A stretch of 15,834 nucleotides of DNA from Betaproteobacteria bacterium RIFCSPLOWO2_02_FULL_68_150 (GCA_001771975.1 MERE01000212.1:1-15834), one strand, 5' to 3'; positions 6,177 to 13,951 are shown, numbered from the stretch's first letter. Numbers and translations are program-made. Notes: generated by a model from the letters alone, not told the origin.

Positions 6177-7476
6177 ACCTGCCCGCTACGTGGCGCGGCG
6201 GCGCCGGCTCGCCGCCGCCGTGGCCGAAGGCGTCGCCGTGCTGCCGACCGCGCCGGAGCGCGTGCGCAACCGCGATTCCCACTACCCGTACCGCTTCGAC
6301 AGCCATTTCTGGTACTTGAGCGGGTTCGCCGAGCCGGAGGCGGTGCTCGTGATCGTCGCAGGCAAGGAGCCCAGAAGCCTGCTTTTTTGCCGCGAGCGCA
6401 GCGCGGAGCGTGAAATCTGGGACGGTTTTCGCCACGGCCCGGAGGCCGCTTGCGAGCGCTTCGGCTTCGACGCGGCGTATCCGATCGCGGCGCTGGACGA
6501 GCAGATGCCGAAGCTGCTTGCCGAGCAGCCGGCGCTCCACTATCCGGTCGGCGTCGATCCCGCCTGGGATGGGCGCGCCATGAAATGGCTCAACGCGGTG
6601 CGCGAGCAGGCGCGTGCCGGAGTCGCCGCGCCGCAGCGCCTGCACGACGTGCGCGCGCTGCTCGACGAGATGCGCCTGCTCAAGGACGCGGGCGAGCTGG
6701 GCGTGATGCGGCACGCGGCGACGATCTCGGCCGCCGCGCACCGGCGCGCCATGCAGGCGACGCGCGCCGGGCGCTTCGAATACGAGATCGAGGCCGAGCT
6801 GCTCTACGAGTTCCGGCGCCGCGGTGCGCAGTTTCCCGCCTACTGGCCGATCGTGGCCGGGGGCGCCAATGCCTGCGTGCTGCATTACGTGTCCAACAAC
6901 GCGGCCCTGCGCGACGGCGACCTGCTGCTGATCGACGCCGGCTGCGAGCTGGACGGCTACGCGGCCGACATCACGCGCACCTTTCCGGTCAGCCGCCGTT
7001 TTTCGCCCGCGCAGCGCGACGTCTACGAACTGGTGCTCGAGGCGCAGCGCGCGGCGATGTCCCGGGTGCGCGCCGGCCGGCGCTGGAATGAACCGCACGA
7101 GGCGGCGGTGCGCGTGCTCGCGCAGGGCATGCTGGATCTGAAACTGCTCGCGGGATCGCTCGACGAAGCACTCGAGAAGGAGACCTACAAGCGCTTCTAC
7201 ATGCACCGCACCGGACATTGGCTCGGTCTCGACGTGCACGACACCGGCGACTACAAGCTCGCCGGCGAGTGGCGTGCGCTGGTTGCCGGAATGACGCTTA
7301 CCGTCGAGCCCGGGCTCTACATCCGCGCCGCCGACGACGTGCCCGAGGCGCTGCGCGACATCGGCGTGCGCATCGAGGACGATGTACTGGTGACGGATGG
7401 TGAATGCGAGGTGCTCACCGCCGCAGCGCCCAAGAGCATCGCCGACCTCGAGGCCCTGATGCGCGATGTCGCCTGA
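6157..7476 (+). CDS. pepP: Xaa-Pro aminopeptidase PepP (M24B metallopeptidase)
   Basis: This cytoplasmic enzyme removes an N-terminal residue preceding proline. Its 439 residues contain the aminopeptidase-P N-terminal domain (YRFDSHFWYLSGFAEPEAVL, about residues 46-65) and a pita-bread catalytic domain. The five dimetal ligands are all in place: D260 and D271 (LLLIDAGCELDGYAADITRTF region), H354 (HRTGHWLGLDVHD), E384 (TVEPGLYI) and E407 (RIEDDVLVT). Length is that of E. coli PepP. ATG occurs at 6157 and again at 6163; the first is given, but either could be used. It overlaps murU by 20 bases and the following hydroxylase by 11 bases. That implies translational coupling, and it repeats the pepP-ubiH order known from enterobacteria. 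Confidence 0.94.
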   Translation: MKMTDFEPARYVARRRRLAAAVAEGVAVLPTAPERVRNRDSHYPYRFDSHFWYLSGFAEPEAVLVIVAGKEPRSLLFCRERSAEREIWDGFRHGPEAACERFGFDAAYPIAALDEQMPKLLAEQPALHYPVGVDPAWDGRAMKWLNAVREQARAGVAAPQRLHDVRALLDEMRLLKDAGELGVMRHAATISAAAHRRAMQATRAGRFEYEIEAELLYEFRRRGAQFPAYWPIVAGGANACVLHYVSNNAALRDGDLLLIDAGCELDGYAADITRTFPVSRRFSPAQRDVYELVLEAQRAAMSRVRAGRRWNEPHEAAVRVLAQGMLDLKLLAGSLDEALEKETYKRFYMHRTGHWLGLDVHDTGDYKLAGEWRALVAGMTLTVEPGLYIRAADDVPEALRDIGVRIEDDVLVTDGECEVLTAAAPKSIADLEALMRDVA

Positions 7477-8548
7477 GATTGCGATCCACGGCGCCGGACC
7501 GTCGGGCTGCACGCTCGCGCTGCTGCTGCACGACGCCGGCCGCGCGGTGAGGCTGTACGAGCGCCGGCCGCGCGGCGCCGCCGCGGGCGCGCCGCGCCCG
7601 ATCGCGCTCTCGTTCGCGAGCCGGCTGATTTTCGAGCGCGCCGGCCTCTGGCGCTCGCTCGCCAGCACGCCGATCGAAAACATCCAGGTGTCCCAGGCCG
7701 GGCGGCTCGGCAGAACGCACATCGACGCGCGCGACGCCGGGCTGCCCGCGCTCGGCTACGTGATCGATTACGTCGCGCTCGCGGCGGTGCTGCTCGCGCG
7801 GGTCGAAGCCGCGGGCATCGAAATCGAGTACGGCAGCGAATCCGATGCCGCGCTCGCGCCCGCAGCGCGTCTCGTGGTGCACGCCGAGGGCAGCACCGGC
7901 GCAGCGCGCGAGAAGCGCTACCCGCAGGATGCGGTACTTGCCCTGGTCGGCATCGAGCCGAGCGCCGGCCACACGGCCTACGAGCGCTTTACCACCGACG
8001 GCCCGCTTGCGCTCCTGCCGCTTGCGAACCGCTTTGCCGTCGTGTGGGGCACCGGCGTCGGACGCGCACGGCAGCTCGTGGCCGCCTCGGCGCCGGAGTT
8101 TCTCGACGCGCTGCAGCGGGCGTTCGGCGCGCGCGCCGGCCGGTTCGTCGCGGTGGAGGGACGCGCCGCGGTACCGCTCGTGCTGCGCGTGCGCGAAGCC
8201 CGCACCGGCGATCGCACGGTGTACGTCGGCAATGCGGCGCAGACGCTCCATCCGGTAGCCGGGCAGGGGCTCAACCTCGGCCTGCGCGACGTCTGGGAGC
8301 TGGCGCAGGCGGTGCGCGTCGCGCCCGATGCAGGCGATGCGCAGGTGCTGCGCACCTATGCGGCACGCCGCCGGCTCGACGCCTTCGTTACGACCCGGCT
8401 CACGGATCTGCTGGCGGGCCTGTTCCTGGGCGCCAATCCGGTTGCCGGCGCAGCGCGCGGCCTCGCCATGATCGCGCTCGATGCCTGCGTGCCGGCGCGG
8501 CGTTTCTTTGCGCGCCGCATGATCTACGGCGCTTCAGCGCTGCCGTAA
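7466..8548 (+). CDS. ubiH: UbiH-like FAD-dependent hydroxylase, ubiquinone biosynthesis
   Basis: The product belongs to the UbiH/UbiF/VisC flavoprotein monooxygenases, which hydroxylate the aromatic ring of ubiquinone precursors at the membrane-associated Ubi complex. The N-terminus IAIHGAGPSGCTLALLL has the dinucleotide-binding GxGxxG (residues 9-14). It is followed by an acidic-ended strand (VRLYERRP) and GAPRPIALSFASRLIF. Near residues 251-275 lies VGNAAQTLHPVAGQGLNLG, the family's second FAD-binding signature. At 360 residues it is somewhat shorter than E. coli UbiH (about 390). The start ATG lies inside the end of pepP, with no Shine-Dalgarno sequence, so translation is probably coupled. 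The gene order after pepP favours UbiH, but sequence alone does not fix which ring position it modifies. Confidence 0.85.
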   Translation: MSPEIAIHGAGPSGCTLALLLHDAGRAVRLYERRPRGAAAGAPRPIALSFASRLIFERAGLWRSLASTPIENIQVSQAGRLGRTHIDARDAGLPALGYVIDYVALAAVLLARVEAAGIEIEYGSESDAALAPAARLVVHAEGSTGAAREKRYPQDAVLALVGIEPSAGHTAYERFTTDGPLALLPLANRFAVVWGTGVGRARQLVAASAPEFLDALQRAFGARAGRFVAVEGRAAVPLVLRVREARTGDRTVYVGNAAQTLHPVAGQGLNLGLRDVWELAQAVRVAPDAGDAQVLRTYAARRRLDAFVTTRLTDLLAGLFLGANPVAGAARGLAMIALDACVPARRFFARRMIYGASALP

Positions 8549-8567
8549 AAGCGGTTAGAATCCGCTT
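8549..8567 (+). promoter_or_regulatory. Possible dusB-fis promoter region with small inverted repeat
   Basis: Just after the UbiH stop, AAGCGG and CCGCTT (8549-8554 and 8562-8567) flank TTAGAAT. TAGAAT at 8556-8561 has 5 of 6 bases of a -10 element, and TTCAGC lies 17 bases upstream at 8533-8538 (3 of 6 for -35). A promoter driving dusB-fis is plausible, since this 56-base gap is the first non-overlapping junction after murU. The remaining leader (8568-8604) has no visible Shine-Dalgarno sequence. The inverted repeat might instead be a weak hairpin; it has no T-tail. Confidence 0.35.
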
Positions 8568-8604
8568 CCCTTCGCACAACCACTCCGCTACTTCCGGTTT
8601 TTAC

Positions 8605-9615
8605 ATGCGTCTCGGTGCGCACGTCCTGCGCAACGCTCTGTTCGTTGCCCCGATGGCGGGCGTGACCGATCGTCCGTTTCGCGCCCTTTGCCGCCGCTTG
8701 GGCGCCGGGCTGGCAGTCGCCGAAATGGTCTCGGCGCGCGCCGAGCTGCGCGGCACGCGCAAATCGCGGCTGCGGCTCGAACATCAGGGCGAGCCGGCGC
8801 CGGTCGTGGTGCAGATCGTAGGCGCCGATGCCGCACAAATGGCCGACGCGGCGCGCTACAACGTCGACCAGGGGGCGCAGATCGTCGATATCAACATGGG
8901 CTGCCCGGCGAAGAAAGTCTGCAACGTCGCGGCCGGCTCGGCGTTGCTCGCCGACGAATCGCTGGCGGCACGCATTCTCGCGAGCGTGGTCGCGGCCGTA
9001 GCCGTGCCGGTGACGCTGAAGATGCGCACCGGTCCGGATCCGGCGCGCCGCAACGCGGCGCGTATCGCGCGCATCGCCGAGGATTCGGGCGTGCAGCTGC
9101 TGGCGATCCATGGCCGCACGCGCGCCTGCGGATTTTCCGGCGCAGCGGAGTTCGCCAGCATCGCCGCGGCCAAGGCGGCGGTGCGCATTCCGGTCATCGC
9201 CAATGGCGACATCGGATCGCCGGATGACGCCCGCCGCGTCCTGGCGCTCAGCGGCGCCGACGGCATCATGATCGGACGCGCCGCGCACGGCCGGCCCTGG
9301 ATCTTCCGCGAGATCGAGCACGAACTGGCCACCGGCACGCGCCTCGCGGCGCCGGGACTGCCGGAGATGCGTGCCGTCGTACTCGAGCATCTCGAAGCGC
9401 TGCACGCGCTCTACGGCGAACCACAGGGCGTGCGCGTAGCGCGCAAGCACATCGGTTGGTACGTGCATGCGCTGCCCGGCGGCGCGGCATTCCGCCAGGA
9501 GGCCAACCGGATCGAAACCGCCGCCGGGCAATTGCGCGCCGTGCGCTCGTTCTTCGATCGACTGGCCGATTGCGCGAACGACCCCGGCGGCCTCGCGGAG
9601 GACCGCGCCGCATGA
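8605..9615 (+). CDS. dusB: tRNA-dihydrouridine synthase DusB
   Basis: DusB reduces a uridine in the tRNA D-loop with FMN and NADPH. The 336-residue product is a TIM-barrel flavoenzyme. It opens LRNALFVAPMAGVTDRPFRAL (FMN-binding start) and includes VVQIVGADAAQMADAARY, then DINMGCPAKKVCNVAAGSAL. In that last stretch the cysteine of KVCN (C106) is the usual catalytic acid. Later come LKMRTG, AIHGRTRACGFSG, VIANGDIGSPDDA and GADGIMIGRAAHGRPWIF, which bind FMN phosphate. ATG at 8605 was chosen because homology starts there; the open frame running further upstream is only an artefact inside the hydroxylase gene. The stop overlaps the fis start as ATGA, the classical dusB-fis arrangement of proteobacteria. 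Confidence 0.95.
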   Translation: MRLGAHVLRNALFVAPMAGVTDRPFRALCRRLGAGLAVAEMVSARAELRGTRKSRLRLEHQGEPAPVVVQIVGADAAQMADAARYNVDQGAQIVDINMGCPAKKVCNVAAGSALLADESLAARILASVVAAVAVPVTLKMRTGPDPARRNAARIARIAEDSGVQLLAIHGRTRACGFSGAAEFASIAAAKAAVRIPVIANGDIGSPDDARRVLALSGADGIMIGRAAHGRPWIFREIEHELATGTRLAAPGLPEMRAVVLEHLEALHALYGEPQGVRVARKHIGWYVHALPGGAAFRQEANRIETAAGQLRAVRSFFDRLADCANDPGGLAEDRAA

Positions 9616-9848
9616 GCCGCAGCAGCGACCTCGCTGGCGCCGTGCGACGCGCGCTCGAGCGCTATTTCCGCGACCTCGAAGGCGAGAAACCGACTGCCAT
9701 CTACGACATGGTGATGAAGAACGTCGAAAAGCCGATGATCGAGACCGTGCTCGGCAAGGCGGCGGGCAACCAGACGCTCGCCGCCACCATGCTCGGCATC
9801 GATCGCAATACGCTGCGCACGAAGATGCGCCGCCACCGAATCAAGTGA
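9612..9848 (+). CDS. fis: DNA-binding protein Fis
   Basis: Fis is a nucleoid-associated homodimer that bends DNA and tunes rRNA, recombination and growth-phase promoters. The 78-residue product is the short Fis typical of betaproteobacteria. It has an N-terminal dimerisation helix (LAGAVRRALERYFRDL), a second helix (IYDMVMKNVEKPMIETVL), and a C-terminal helix-turn-helix (residues about 52-76: NQTLAATMLGIDRNTLRTKM) ending RRHRIK. The start ATG at 9612 overlaps the dusB stop by 4 bases. Its own stop overlaps the purH GTG (GTGA), so the protein is probably made by coupled translation. Expression likely follows the dusB promoter, which is growth-phase controlled in enterobacteria; that regulation is not visible here. 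Confidence 0.95.
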   Translation: MSRSSDLAGAVRRALERYFRDLEGEKPTAIYDMVMKNVEKPMIETVLGKAAGNQTLAATMLGIDRNTLRTKMRRHRIK

Positions 9849-11404
9849 ACGCGGTCAGGCTGGCGCTGATCAGCGTCTCCGACAAGGCGGGGATCGTCGA
9901 GCTGGCGCGTGCGTTGCAGACGCTGGGGGTCTCGATCCTGTCCACCGGGGGCACTGCCAGACTGCTCGACAAGGAAGGCGTGCGGGTCACCGAAGTCTCG
10001 GCGCATACCGGGTTGCCGGAAATGCTCGACGGGCGCGTCAAGACCCTGCATCCGAAAATCCACGGCGGCATCCTCGCGCGCCGCGACGCCCCCGCGCACA
10101 TGGCGGCGATCCGCAGCGCCGGCATCGAGCCGATCGACCTGATCGTGGTCAATCTCTACCCGTTTCAGGCCACGGTGGCCGATCCTGACTGCCGCCTGGA
10201 AGACGCGATCGAGAACATCGACATCGGCGGCCCGGCGATGCTGCGCGCCGCGGCGAAGAACTACAGCGGCGTCGCGGTGGTCGTCGACCCCGCGGACTAC
10301 GGCAAGGTGCTGGACGAGATCCGCGCCACCGGGCAGGTCGCCGAGGCGACGCGCTTTGCCCTCGGCAAGAAGGTGTTCGCGCACACCGCTGCGTATGACG
10401 GCGCGATCGCCAATTATCTGTTCGCGCTCGACGCGCAGCACCAGCCGCGCGCCTATCCGGAGGTGCTCAACCTGCAGTTTCACAAGGTGCAGGACATGCG
10501 CTACGGCGAAAACCCGCACCAGTCGGCCGCGTTCTATCGCGACGAAAAACCCGTTGCGGGCAGCCTGGCGAACTATCGCCAGCTGCAGGGCAAGGAGCTG
10601 TCCTACAACAACATCGGCGATGCCGACGCGGCCTGGGAATGCGTCAAGAGCTTTCCGGAGCCCGCCTGCGTCATCGTGAAGCACGCCAACCCCTGCGGCG
10701 TCGCAGTGGGCGAGAATCTGCGCACTGCCTACGACAAGGCGCTCCAGACCGACCCGCTGTCGGCCTTCGGCGGCATCCTCGCCTTCAACCGCGCGCTCGA
10801 CCGCGTTACCGCCGAGACCATCGGACGGCAGTTTGCCGAGGTCATCATCGCGCCGCGCGTCGAGCGCGATGCGCGCGAGTTCTTCGCCACCAAGCAGAAT
10901 CTGCGCGTGCTCGAGGTACCGCTCGCGCATGAGGCGAACCGCTACGACTGCAAGCGTGTCGGCGGCGGCCTGCTGGTGCAGAGCCCGGACGCAAAGACGA
11001 TCGCGCGCGCCGACCTCAAGGTAGTGACGAAGCGCCCGCCGAGCGAAGCGCAATGGACCGATCTGCTGTTTGCCTGGCGCGTCGCCAAGTTCGTGAAATC
11101 GAACGCCATCGTATTCTGCCGCGACGGCATGACGGTGGGCGTCGGCGCCGGCCAGATGAGCCGGGTGGACAGTGCCCGTATGGCTGCCATCAAGGCGCAG
11201 AACGCGGAACTGTCGCTCGCGGGTTCGGTGGCGGCTTCCGACGCCTTTTTCCCGTTCCGCGACGGCCTCGACGTGATCGTCGATGCCGGTGCGGCCGCCG
11301 TGATCCAGCCCGGCGGCAGCCTGCGCGACGACGAGGTGATTGCCGCCGCCGATGAGCGCGGTGTCGCCATGGTGTTCACCGGCGTGCGCCACTTCCGGCA
11401 TTGA
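9845..11404 (+). CDS. purH: Bifunctional AICAR transformylase / IMP cyclohydrolase PurH
   Basis: PurH catalyses the last two steps to IMP: transfer of a formyl group from 10-formyl-THF to AICAR, then ring closure. The 519-residue product begins with the IMP cyclohydrolase domain, with an MGS-like fold (ALISVSDKAGIVELARAL, STGGTARLL, VKTLHPKIHGGILARR, NLYPF). The transformylase domain follows, with RYGENPHQSAAFY, ELSYNNIGDADAAWE, IVKHANPCG (K279-H280, the catalytic Lys-His pair) and DPLSAFGGILAFNR. It ends SDAFFPFRDGLDV and IQPGGSLRDDEVI. GTG at 9845 is the natural start, giving NAVRLALIS and a 4-base overlap with fis. Upstream frame in fis/dusB is not coding. Length is close to the E. coli enzyme. 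Confidence 0.95.
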   Translation: MNAVRLALISVSDKAGIVELARALQTLGVSILSTGGTARLLDKEGVRVTEVSAHTGLPEMLDGRVKTLHPKIHGGILARRDAPAHMAAIRSAGIEPIDLIVVNLYPFQATVADPDCRLEDAIENIDIGGPAMLRAAAKNYSGVAVVVDPADYGKVLDEIRATGQVAEATRFALGKKVFAHTAAYDGAIANYLFALDAQHQPRAYPEVLNLQFHKVQDMRYGENPHQSAAFYRDEKPVAGSLANYRQLQGKELSYNNIGDADAAWECVKSFPEPACVIVKHANPCGVAVGENLRTAYDKALQTDPLSAFGGILAFNRALDRVTAETIGRQFAEVIIAPRVERDAREFFATKQNLRVLEVPLAHEANRYDCKRVGGGLLVQSPDAKTIARADLKVVTKRPPSEAQWTDLLFAWRVAKFVKSNAIVFCRDGMTVGVGAGQMSRVDSARMAAIKAQNAELSLAGSVAASDAFFPFRDGLDVIVDAGAAAVIQPGGSLRDDEVIAAADERGVAMVFTGVRHFRH

Positions 11405-11415
11405 CGAACCACGAT

Positions 11416-11451
11416 GCATTGCAAAGCAGCACGGGTGCTGCATTGCAATGC
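11416..11451 (+). repeat. 36-base near-perfect palindrome between purH and purD
   Basis: Two 17-base arms flank a 2-base centre. GCATTGCAA (11416-11424) pairs with TTGCAATGC (11443-11451), and GCAGCAC (11426-11432) pairs with GTGCTGC (11435-11441), with a single A/A mismatch between the two blocks. The right edge GCATTGCAATGC (11440-11451) is itself a perfect 12-base palindrome, and TGCATTGCAA occurs twice as a direct repeat (11415-11424, 11439-11448). It occupies most of the 64-base purH-purD gap. No T-run follows, so a simple terminator is unlikely. An operator or an RNA hairpin controlling purD is possible. Confidence 0.88.
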
Positions 11452-11468
11452 CAGATTTCGGGAAAACC

Positions 11469-12740
11469 GTGAAACTCTTGGTGATCGGTTCCGGGGGACG
11501 CGAGCACGCGCTGGCATGGAAGCTGGCGCAGAACCCGCGCGTGCAGAAGGTTTTCGTCGCACCGGGCAACGGCGGCACGGCCGCCGAGACCGGGCTCGAG
11601 AACGTGGCGCTCGGCGCGATTCCCGAGCTGATCGAATTCGCCAGGCGCGAAAGCGTCGGCCTCACGCTCGTCGGACCGGAGGCGCCGCTCGCGGCGGGCA
11701 TCGTCGACGCGTTCCGCAAGGCGGACCTGCGCATCTTCGGACCGACGCGCGCCGCGGCGCAGCTCGAAAGCTCGAAGGACTTCGCCAAGCAGTTCATGGT
11801 GCGCCACGCGATCCCCACTGCGCGCCATGCCACGTTTACGCGCGCTTCGGAAGCAAGGGCCTACATCGAGCGCCAGGGCGTGCCGATCGTGATCAAGGCC
11901 GACGGTCTCGCGGCGGGCAAGGGCGTCGTGGTTGCGGGCACGGTCGACGAAGCTCTGGCGGCCGTCGATGCGATGCTCCTGCGACAGACGCTGGGCGACG
12001 CCGGGGCGCGCGTGGTCATCGAGGAATGCCTGACTGGCGAAGAAGCGAGCTTCATCGTGATTTGCGACGGCAGCCATGCTCTGGCGCTCGCCACCAGCCA
12101 GGATCACAAGCGCTTGCGCGACGGCGATGCTGGGCCGAACACCGGCGGCATGGGCGCGTACTCGCCGGCGCCGGTGATCACGCCGGAGGTTCACGCCCGC
12201 GTGATGCGTGAAATCATCCAGCCGACGCTGCAGGGCATGGCGGCGGACGGCGTGCCCTACTCCGGCTTTCTCTACGCCGGCCTGATGATCGACGCCGCCG
12301 GCAATCCGAAGACGCTCGAATTCAACTGCCGGCTCGGCGACCCCGAGGCGCAGCCCATCATCCTGCGCCTCAAGTCCGACCTGTTCGCGCTTCTCGAGCA
12401 CGCGCTCGAAGGCTCGCTTGACCGCGCCGAGGTCGAATGGGACCGTCGCGCGGCGCTGGGCGTGGTGCTCGCTGCGGCAGGCTATCCGGAGGCTCCGCGC
12501 ATGGGCGACCCGATCCAGGGCCTGCCCAAGGCGAACGACGCGTGCCGTGTGTTTCACGCCGGCACGCGCCTGGAGGGCAAGCAACTCGTGACCCACGGGG
12601 GCCGTGTCCTGTGCGTCACCGCGCTCGGCGATTCGCTGCGCGTGGCGCGCAGCCGCGCCTACGAGGCGGCAGCGTCGATCCGCTTCGACGGCATGCAGTT
12701 CCGCAAGGACATCGGACACCGTGCGCTGAAGCGCCCGTGA
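11469..12740 (+). CDS. purD: Phosphoribosylamine-glycine ligase PurD (GAR synthetase)
   Basis: PurD joins glycine to phosphoribosylamine with ATP, the second step of purine synthesis. The 423-residue product starts KLLVIGSGGREHALAWKL, the family's N-terminal domain, followed by VAPGNGGTA and LVGPEAPLAAGI. The ATP-grasp core shows VIKADGLAAGKGVVVA, IEECLTGEEASFIV, NTGGMGAYSPAP and LEFNCRLGDPEAQ, the last providing Mg-binding Glu and Asn. GTG at 11469 was preferred because homologues begin MKLLVIGSGGRE. An in-frame ATG at 11448 lies in the right arm of the palindrome and would add only seven residues (MPDFGKT). The stop overlaps the hemF start as GTGA, suggesting translational coupling of a purine gene with a haem gene. 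Confidence 0.95.
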   Translation: MKLLVIGSGGREHALAWKLAQNPRVQKVFVAPGNGGTAAETGLENVALGAIPELIEFARRESVGLTLVGPEAPLAAGIVDAFRKADLRIFGPTRAAAQLESSKDFAKQFMVRHAIPTARHATFTRASEARAYIERQGVPIVIKADGLAAGKGVVVAGTVDEALAAVDAMLLRQTLGDAGARVVIEECLTGEEASFIVICDGSHALALATSQDHKRLRDGDAGPNTGGMGAYSPAPVITPEVHARVMREIIQPTLQGMAADGVPYSGFLYAGLMIDAAGNPKTLEFNCRLGDPEAQPIILRLKSDLFALLEHALEGSLDRAEVEWDRRAALGVVLAAAGYPEAPRMGDPIQGLPKANDACRVFHAGTRLEGKQLVTHGGRVLCVTALGDSLRVARSRAYEAAASIRFDGMQFRKDIGHRALKRP

Positions 12741-13639
12741 ACGTGGATATCGAGGGGGTCCAGGAGTATTTTCTGGCGCTTCAGCAGCGCATCGTCGCCG
12801 CGCTCGAGGCGCTCGACGGCAACGCGTTCCGGACCGACTCCTGGCAGCGGCCCGAGGGCGGCGGCGGCACGACGCGAATGATCGAGGACGGCGCCCTGTT
12901 CGAGCGCGGCGGGGTCAATTTTTCGCGCGTGCAAGGTTCCGCCCTGCCCGCCTCAGCGAGCGCCGGCCGGCCCCAGCTCGCCGGCCGCCGCTACGACGCG
13001 TTGGGCGTGTCGCTGGTGCTGCACCCGCGCAACCCCTACTGCCCCACGGTGCACATGAACGTGCGCTGCTTCGTTGCGGCGCAAGCGGGCGCGCAGGCGA
13101 TCTGGTGGTTCGGCGGCGGCATGGACCTGACGCCCTGCTATGGCTTCGAAGACGATGCGCGGCACTTCCACGCCACCTGCAGGCGCGCGCTCGAGGGCTT
13201 CGGCGCCGATTGCCACGCACGCTACAAGCGCTGGTGCGACGAGTACTTCCATCTGAAACACCGGGCCGAGCCGCGCGGCGTCGGCGGAATTTTTTTCGAT
13301 GACCTCGCTGAGCCCGATTTCGACACCTGCTTCGCGCTGGTGCGCTCGGTAGGCGATCATTTCCTGGCCGCCTACCAGCCGATCGCAGAGCGGCGGCGGA
13401 ATACCGTCTATGGCGAACGCGAGCGCGCCTTCCAGTGCTTGCGCCGCGGGCGCTACGTCGAATTCAACCTGGTGCACGACCGCGGCACGCTGTTCGGGCT
13501 GCAATCGGGCGGCCGCACCGAGTCGATCCTGATGTCGCTGCCGCCGCTCGCGGCGTGGCGCTACGACTGGAAACCCGAGCCCGGCTCGCCGGAAGAGAAG
13601 CTCTACACGGATTTCCTGAAACCGCGCGACTGGGTCTGA
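12737..13639 (+). CDS. hemF: Oxygen-dependent coproporphyrinogen III oxidase HemF
   Basis: HemF decarboxylates two propionates of coproporphyrinogen III to vinyl groups with molecular oxygen, giving protoporphyrinogen IX. The 300-residue product carries nearly the whole family signature set: WQRPEGGGGTTRMIEDG, FERGGVNFSRVQG, NPYCPTVHMNVRCF with H106, and WWFGGGMDLTPCYGF. It continues with YKRWCDEYFHLKHR, EPRGVGGIFFDDL and VEFNLVHDRGTLFGLQSGGR, then LPPLAAWRYDW. GTG at 12737-12739 gives VNVDIEGVQEYFLAL and overlaps the purD stop by 4 bases; another GTG lies two codons later. Presence of HemF implies at least part-time aerobic growth. It is the last gene of the conserved plus-strand run; unlike many betaproteobacteria, no nadD follows. 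Confidence 0.96.
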   Translation: MNVDIEGVQEYFLALQQRIVAALEALDGNAFRTDSWQRPEGGGGTTRMIEDGALFERGGVNFSRVQGSALPASASAGRPQLAGRRYDALGVSLVLHPRNPYCPTVHMNVRCFVAAQAGAQAIWWFGGGMDLTPCYGFEDDARHFHATCRRALEGFGADCHARYKRWCDEYFHLKHRAEPRGVGGIFFDDLAEPDFDTCFALVRSVGDHFLAAYQPIAERRRNTVYGERERAFQCLRRGRYVEFNLVHDRGTLFGLQSGGRTESILMSLPPLAAWRYDWKPEPGSPEEKLYTDFLKPRDWV

Positions 13640-13684
13640 CGCCGGATGTTAGGATTCGGTCATTAGCCCCACCGAGACCGACGC

Positions 13685-13951
13685 ATGCCAATCATTTCGC
13701 TTTCTCCGGCACAGCAACGTCGTCTGGAACAGCTCGCTCGAGACGCGGGGCGAACGCCGAAGGCCATGCTCAAGTTTGTGTTGCGCGACGGGTTCGACGC
13801 CTGCGATGAGGATCTCCGGGAGAGCCGTGCCGCGGATGTGGAGTTCCTTGCAGGCAAGGGCGTCAGGCACGGGGACGCCATGAGGCGTGCGCGGAGCGCG
13901 GTCGAGGCCACCTATCGTGCTACGGTTACGACCCCTTGCACTCCATCGTAA
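13685..13951 (+). CDS. Small ribbon-helix-helix-like protein, possible orphan antitoxin
   Basis: This 88-residue protein is not recognised by name. Residues 3-38 (IISLSPAQQRRLEQLARDAG, then TPKAMLKFVLRDGF) look like a CopG/RHH fold: a short strand, then two helices separated by GRTP. The middle is acidic (ACDEDLRESRAADVEF) and residues 60-77 (VRHGDAMRRARSAVEATY) form a likely helix, as in antitoxin toxin-binding tails. The final ten residues (ATVTTPCTPS) look non-conserved and are encoded across the end of the convergent protease gene, so the natural C-terminus may be lost. No RelE/ParE-type toxin gene follows. The start ATG at 13685 has only a weak GAG upstream, 45 bases after hemF. Base composition is a little less GC-rich than in its neighbours. 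Existence is likely; function is inferred. Confidence 0.6.
   Translation: MPIISLSPAQQRRLEQLARDAGRTPKAMLKFVLRDGFDACDEDLRESRAADVEFLAGKGVRHGDAMRRARSAVEATYRATVTTPCTPS

Noticed and set aside
5785..7722. Long minus-strand open frame across murU, pepP and the hydroxylase (645 codons)
   Set aside because: It crosses three real genes on the other strand and has no family signature; it is a GC-driven shadow.
8044..8604. N-terminal extension of DusB
   Set aside because: The frame is open but lies within the UbiH-like gene, is Arg/Ala-rich and precedes the well-conserved DusB start at 8605.
11416..11460. Intrinsic terminator between purH and purD
   Set aside because: Only ATTTC follows at a distance from the stem, and downstream purD lacks an evident promoter of its own, so an operator or RNA control element fits better.
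9701..11833. Long minus-strand open frame opposite fis, purH and purD (710 codons)
   Set aside because: No domain, spans several well-supported plus-strand genes; shadow frame.
13640..13684. Terminator or promoter between hemF and the RHH gene
   Set aside because: TCGGTC/GACCGA could form a 6-bp stem with a large loop, and TAGGAT resembles a -10, but neither has a supporting T-run or -35; too weak to list.
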